Part shown: positions 4,805 through 5,716 of the stretch, piece after piece
How the letters are laid out: the number at the start of each line of letters is the position of its first letter
Numbering within the stretch: the stretch's first letter is position 1
Assembly (NCBI GenBank): GCA_014378345.1
Contig: JACMNW010000472.1
Location: 1 to 5,716 of the forward strand
From: Pseudorhodobacter sp.
Lineage (GTDB): Bacteria > Pseudomonadota > Alphaproteobacteria > Rhodobacterales > Rhodobacteraceae
Direction: 5' to 3'
Length of the DNA stretch: 5,716 nucleotides
Notes under the pieces: model-generated
The model's input: only the letters and a program-made list of their open reading frames with translations
Database searches by the model: none
What the model was told of the DNA's origin: nothing
Translations under genes and position numbers: made by a program

Positions 4805-4872
4805 CATTTCAGGGTCCGCGTATCGCGGGCAGGGACCTGAAGGGTAAGGGGCAGCGAAGGATACGTAGGGCA

Positions 4873-5385
4873 GTGTCGGAAGCGTTCAGGGGCGAATTCT
4901 ACCAAAAGGTAGATGGTAAGGCGCGGGTTTCCATCCCGGCAGCCTTTCGCCGTATTCTGGATGGCGAAGACCCCGAAACGATCGAGTCCCCCCGCACCCG
5001 GATTGTGCTGATCTATGGTGGCAAATCCCGAAATTTTGTTGAATGCTATTCCAAAGCCGGGGCCGATGCGTTGGCGCGCGATATCGAAGCGATGCCGCAG
5101 GGTGAAAAGCCCCGGCTGCGCGCCGAACGCGAATTGATCACACAATCTGCGACCATTGAAATTGATGAAGACGGCCGCATCGTTTTACCCCCAAAAGTGC
5201 GCGAAAAGATGGGCTTTGCGCCTGATGATCTGTCGGGCGGGGCAGAAGCTGCCTTTGCCGGGGCCACCAACCGTTTCAAGCTGTATCGCCGTGATGTCTA
5301 CGATGCAGAACTTGCCCAAGACGACGAAGATGACGACGGCAGTGACGTCCTTGCCTTGGTAAGCAAACACAAAACGGGGGCGTAA
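4873..5385 (+). CDS. mraZ: MraZ, nucleoid-associated transcriptional regulator of the dcw cluster
   Basis: A DNA-binding regulator at the head of the division and cell wall cluster that represses its own operon in E. coli. From GTG 4873 it has 170 residues beginning SEAFRGEFYQKVDGKARVSI after the initiator. It contains two SpoVT/AbrB-like half-domains, each with a DxxxR motif: DGKAR in the first and DEDGR in the second (TIEIDEDGRIVLPPKVREKM). The C-terminal tail is acidic (QDDEDDDGSDV). The frame is open back to ATG 4690, but that start would add 61 residues outside the family fold and translate through the intrinsic terminator, so it is rejected. An AAGGA (4857-4861) lies 11 nt before the GTG, a somewhat long spacing. 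The rsmH start follows 3 nt after the stop, so the two genes are cotranscribed and probably coupled in translation. Confidence 0.92.
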   Translation: MSEAFRGEFYQKVDGKARVSIPAAFRRILDGEDPETIESPRTRIVLIYGGKSRNFVECYSKAGADALARDIEAMPQGEKPRLRAERELITQSATIEIDEDGRIVLPPKVREKMGFAPDDLSGGAEAAFAGATNRFKLYRRDVYDAELAQDDEDDDGSDVLALVSKHKTGA

Positions 5386-5388
5386 AAG

Positions 5389-5716
5389 ATGCCCCACGGC
5401 GATACGACCGCTGACCGCCCTTCCCACATTCCCGTGCTTTTGCGCCCAATTCTGGCGGCTATCGCGCCAGTGTCGGGCGTCTGGATGGATGGCACTTTCG
5501 GCGCTGGTGGTTATGCGCGCGGATTGCTGGATGCGGGGGCCGCAACCGTTATCGGCATCGACCGCGATCCTTCGGCTTTCGCACTTGCCGCAAACTGGGC
5601 TGGCGAATATGCCGACCGTCTGCGCCTAGTCGAAGGCACCTTTTCCAACCTTGATACCCTTGCAGGCGAACCGCTTGACGGTGTTGTGCTGGGTCTCGGT
5701 GTATCCTCCATGCAAT
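5389..5716 (+). CDS. rsmH: RsmH (MraW), 16S rRNA C1402 N4-methyltransferase (3' end outside window)
   Basis: A SAM-dependent methyltransferase that modifies N4 of C1402 in the 16S rRNA P-site region. 109 codons are present. Visible features are HIPVLLRPILAAIAP (about residues 13-27), the SAM-binding loop DGTFGAGGYARGLLDAG (from about 34), IGIDRDPSAFALA, and the segment LDGVVLGLGVSSMQ at the window edge. In the family the last segment normally reads LDLGVSS; here the Asp is Gly (codon GGT 5692-5694), one base away from GAT. ATG 5389 lies 3 nt after the mraZ stop, preceded by a G-run (5376-5380) that can act as a ribosome binding site inside the mraZ end. The second position after mraZ is the standard dcw order. 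Confidence 0.93.
   Translation, partial: MPHGDTTADRPSHIPVLLRPILAAIAPVSGVWMDGTFGAGGYARGLLDAGAATVIGIDRDPSAFALAANWAGEYADRLRLVEGTFSNLDTLAGEPLDGVVLGLGVSSMQ

Larger units (their letters stand above)
4228..4872. other. 645-bp gene-free region between mrp and mraZ
   Basis: No supported protein gene. It contains a possible mrp terminator, a markedly AT-rich segment (about 4371-4510) unlike the GC-rich surroundings, three TGGGA-type box clusters, two promoter candidates, the UpsM-like RNA with its terminator, and a further small hairpin (CCGCG-TAT-CGCGG, 4816-4828) in the leader remaining before mraZ. Confidence 0.7.

Overview
The window reads as chromosomal DNA of an alphaproteobacterium of the Rhodobacteraceae/Rhodobacterales. 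The evidence is GC-rich coding sequence, an mraZ-rsmH (dcw cluster) start with alphaproteobacterial-type proteins, and a small DUF1127 gene followed by a tandem array of CCUCCUCCC hairpin RNAs. That last arrangement is known from Rhodobacter sphaeroides as RSP_6037/CcaF1 with CcsR1-4, also called cuckoo RNAs. No mobile element, CRISPR array, tRNA or rRNA is visible.

Layout. Positions 1-2169 (+) hold the 3' part of a UvrD/PcrA-type helicase gene, cut by the window edge so that Walker A is missing. Convergent to it on the minus strand is a stress-RNA operon. A sigma-32-like promoter (2958-2986) precedes a 71-residue DUF1127 protein (2881-2666). Four tandem two-hairpin sRNA units (2655-2261) follow, and the last hairpin is also an intrinsic terminator. 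A divergent 272-bp intergenic region separates this operon from mrp/apbC (3154-4227, +), an Fe-S cluster carrier ATPase.

A 645-bp gene-free region (4228-4872) leads into mraZ (best start GTG 4873) and rsmH (5389, cut by the window end). This leader is highly structured. It ends in a strong intrinsic terminator (4768-4804) about 70 bp upstream of mraZ, which predicts a short attenuated RNA like UpsM, the sRNA made from the mraZ 5' UTR in R. sphaeroides. Three clusters of TGGGA-like pentamers repeated every 10 bp (4238-4252, 4393-4407, 4544-4578) match the known form of MraZ operators and suggest autoregulation.

The window therefore combines two RNA-based regulatory loci around ordinary housekeeping genes. 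The first is a heat/oxidative-stress sRNA array whose loops look like anti-Shine-Dalgarno sequences. The second is an attenuator sRNA plus MraZ boxes controlling entry into the division and cell wall cluster. Both have described relatives, so the novelty here lies in details: wobble-pair strand polarity, an internal terminator, a diverged terminal unit, and multiple MraZ-box clusters in opposite orientations.
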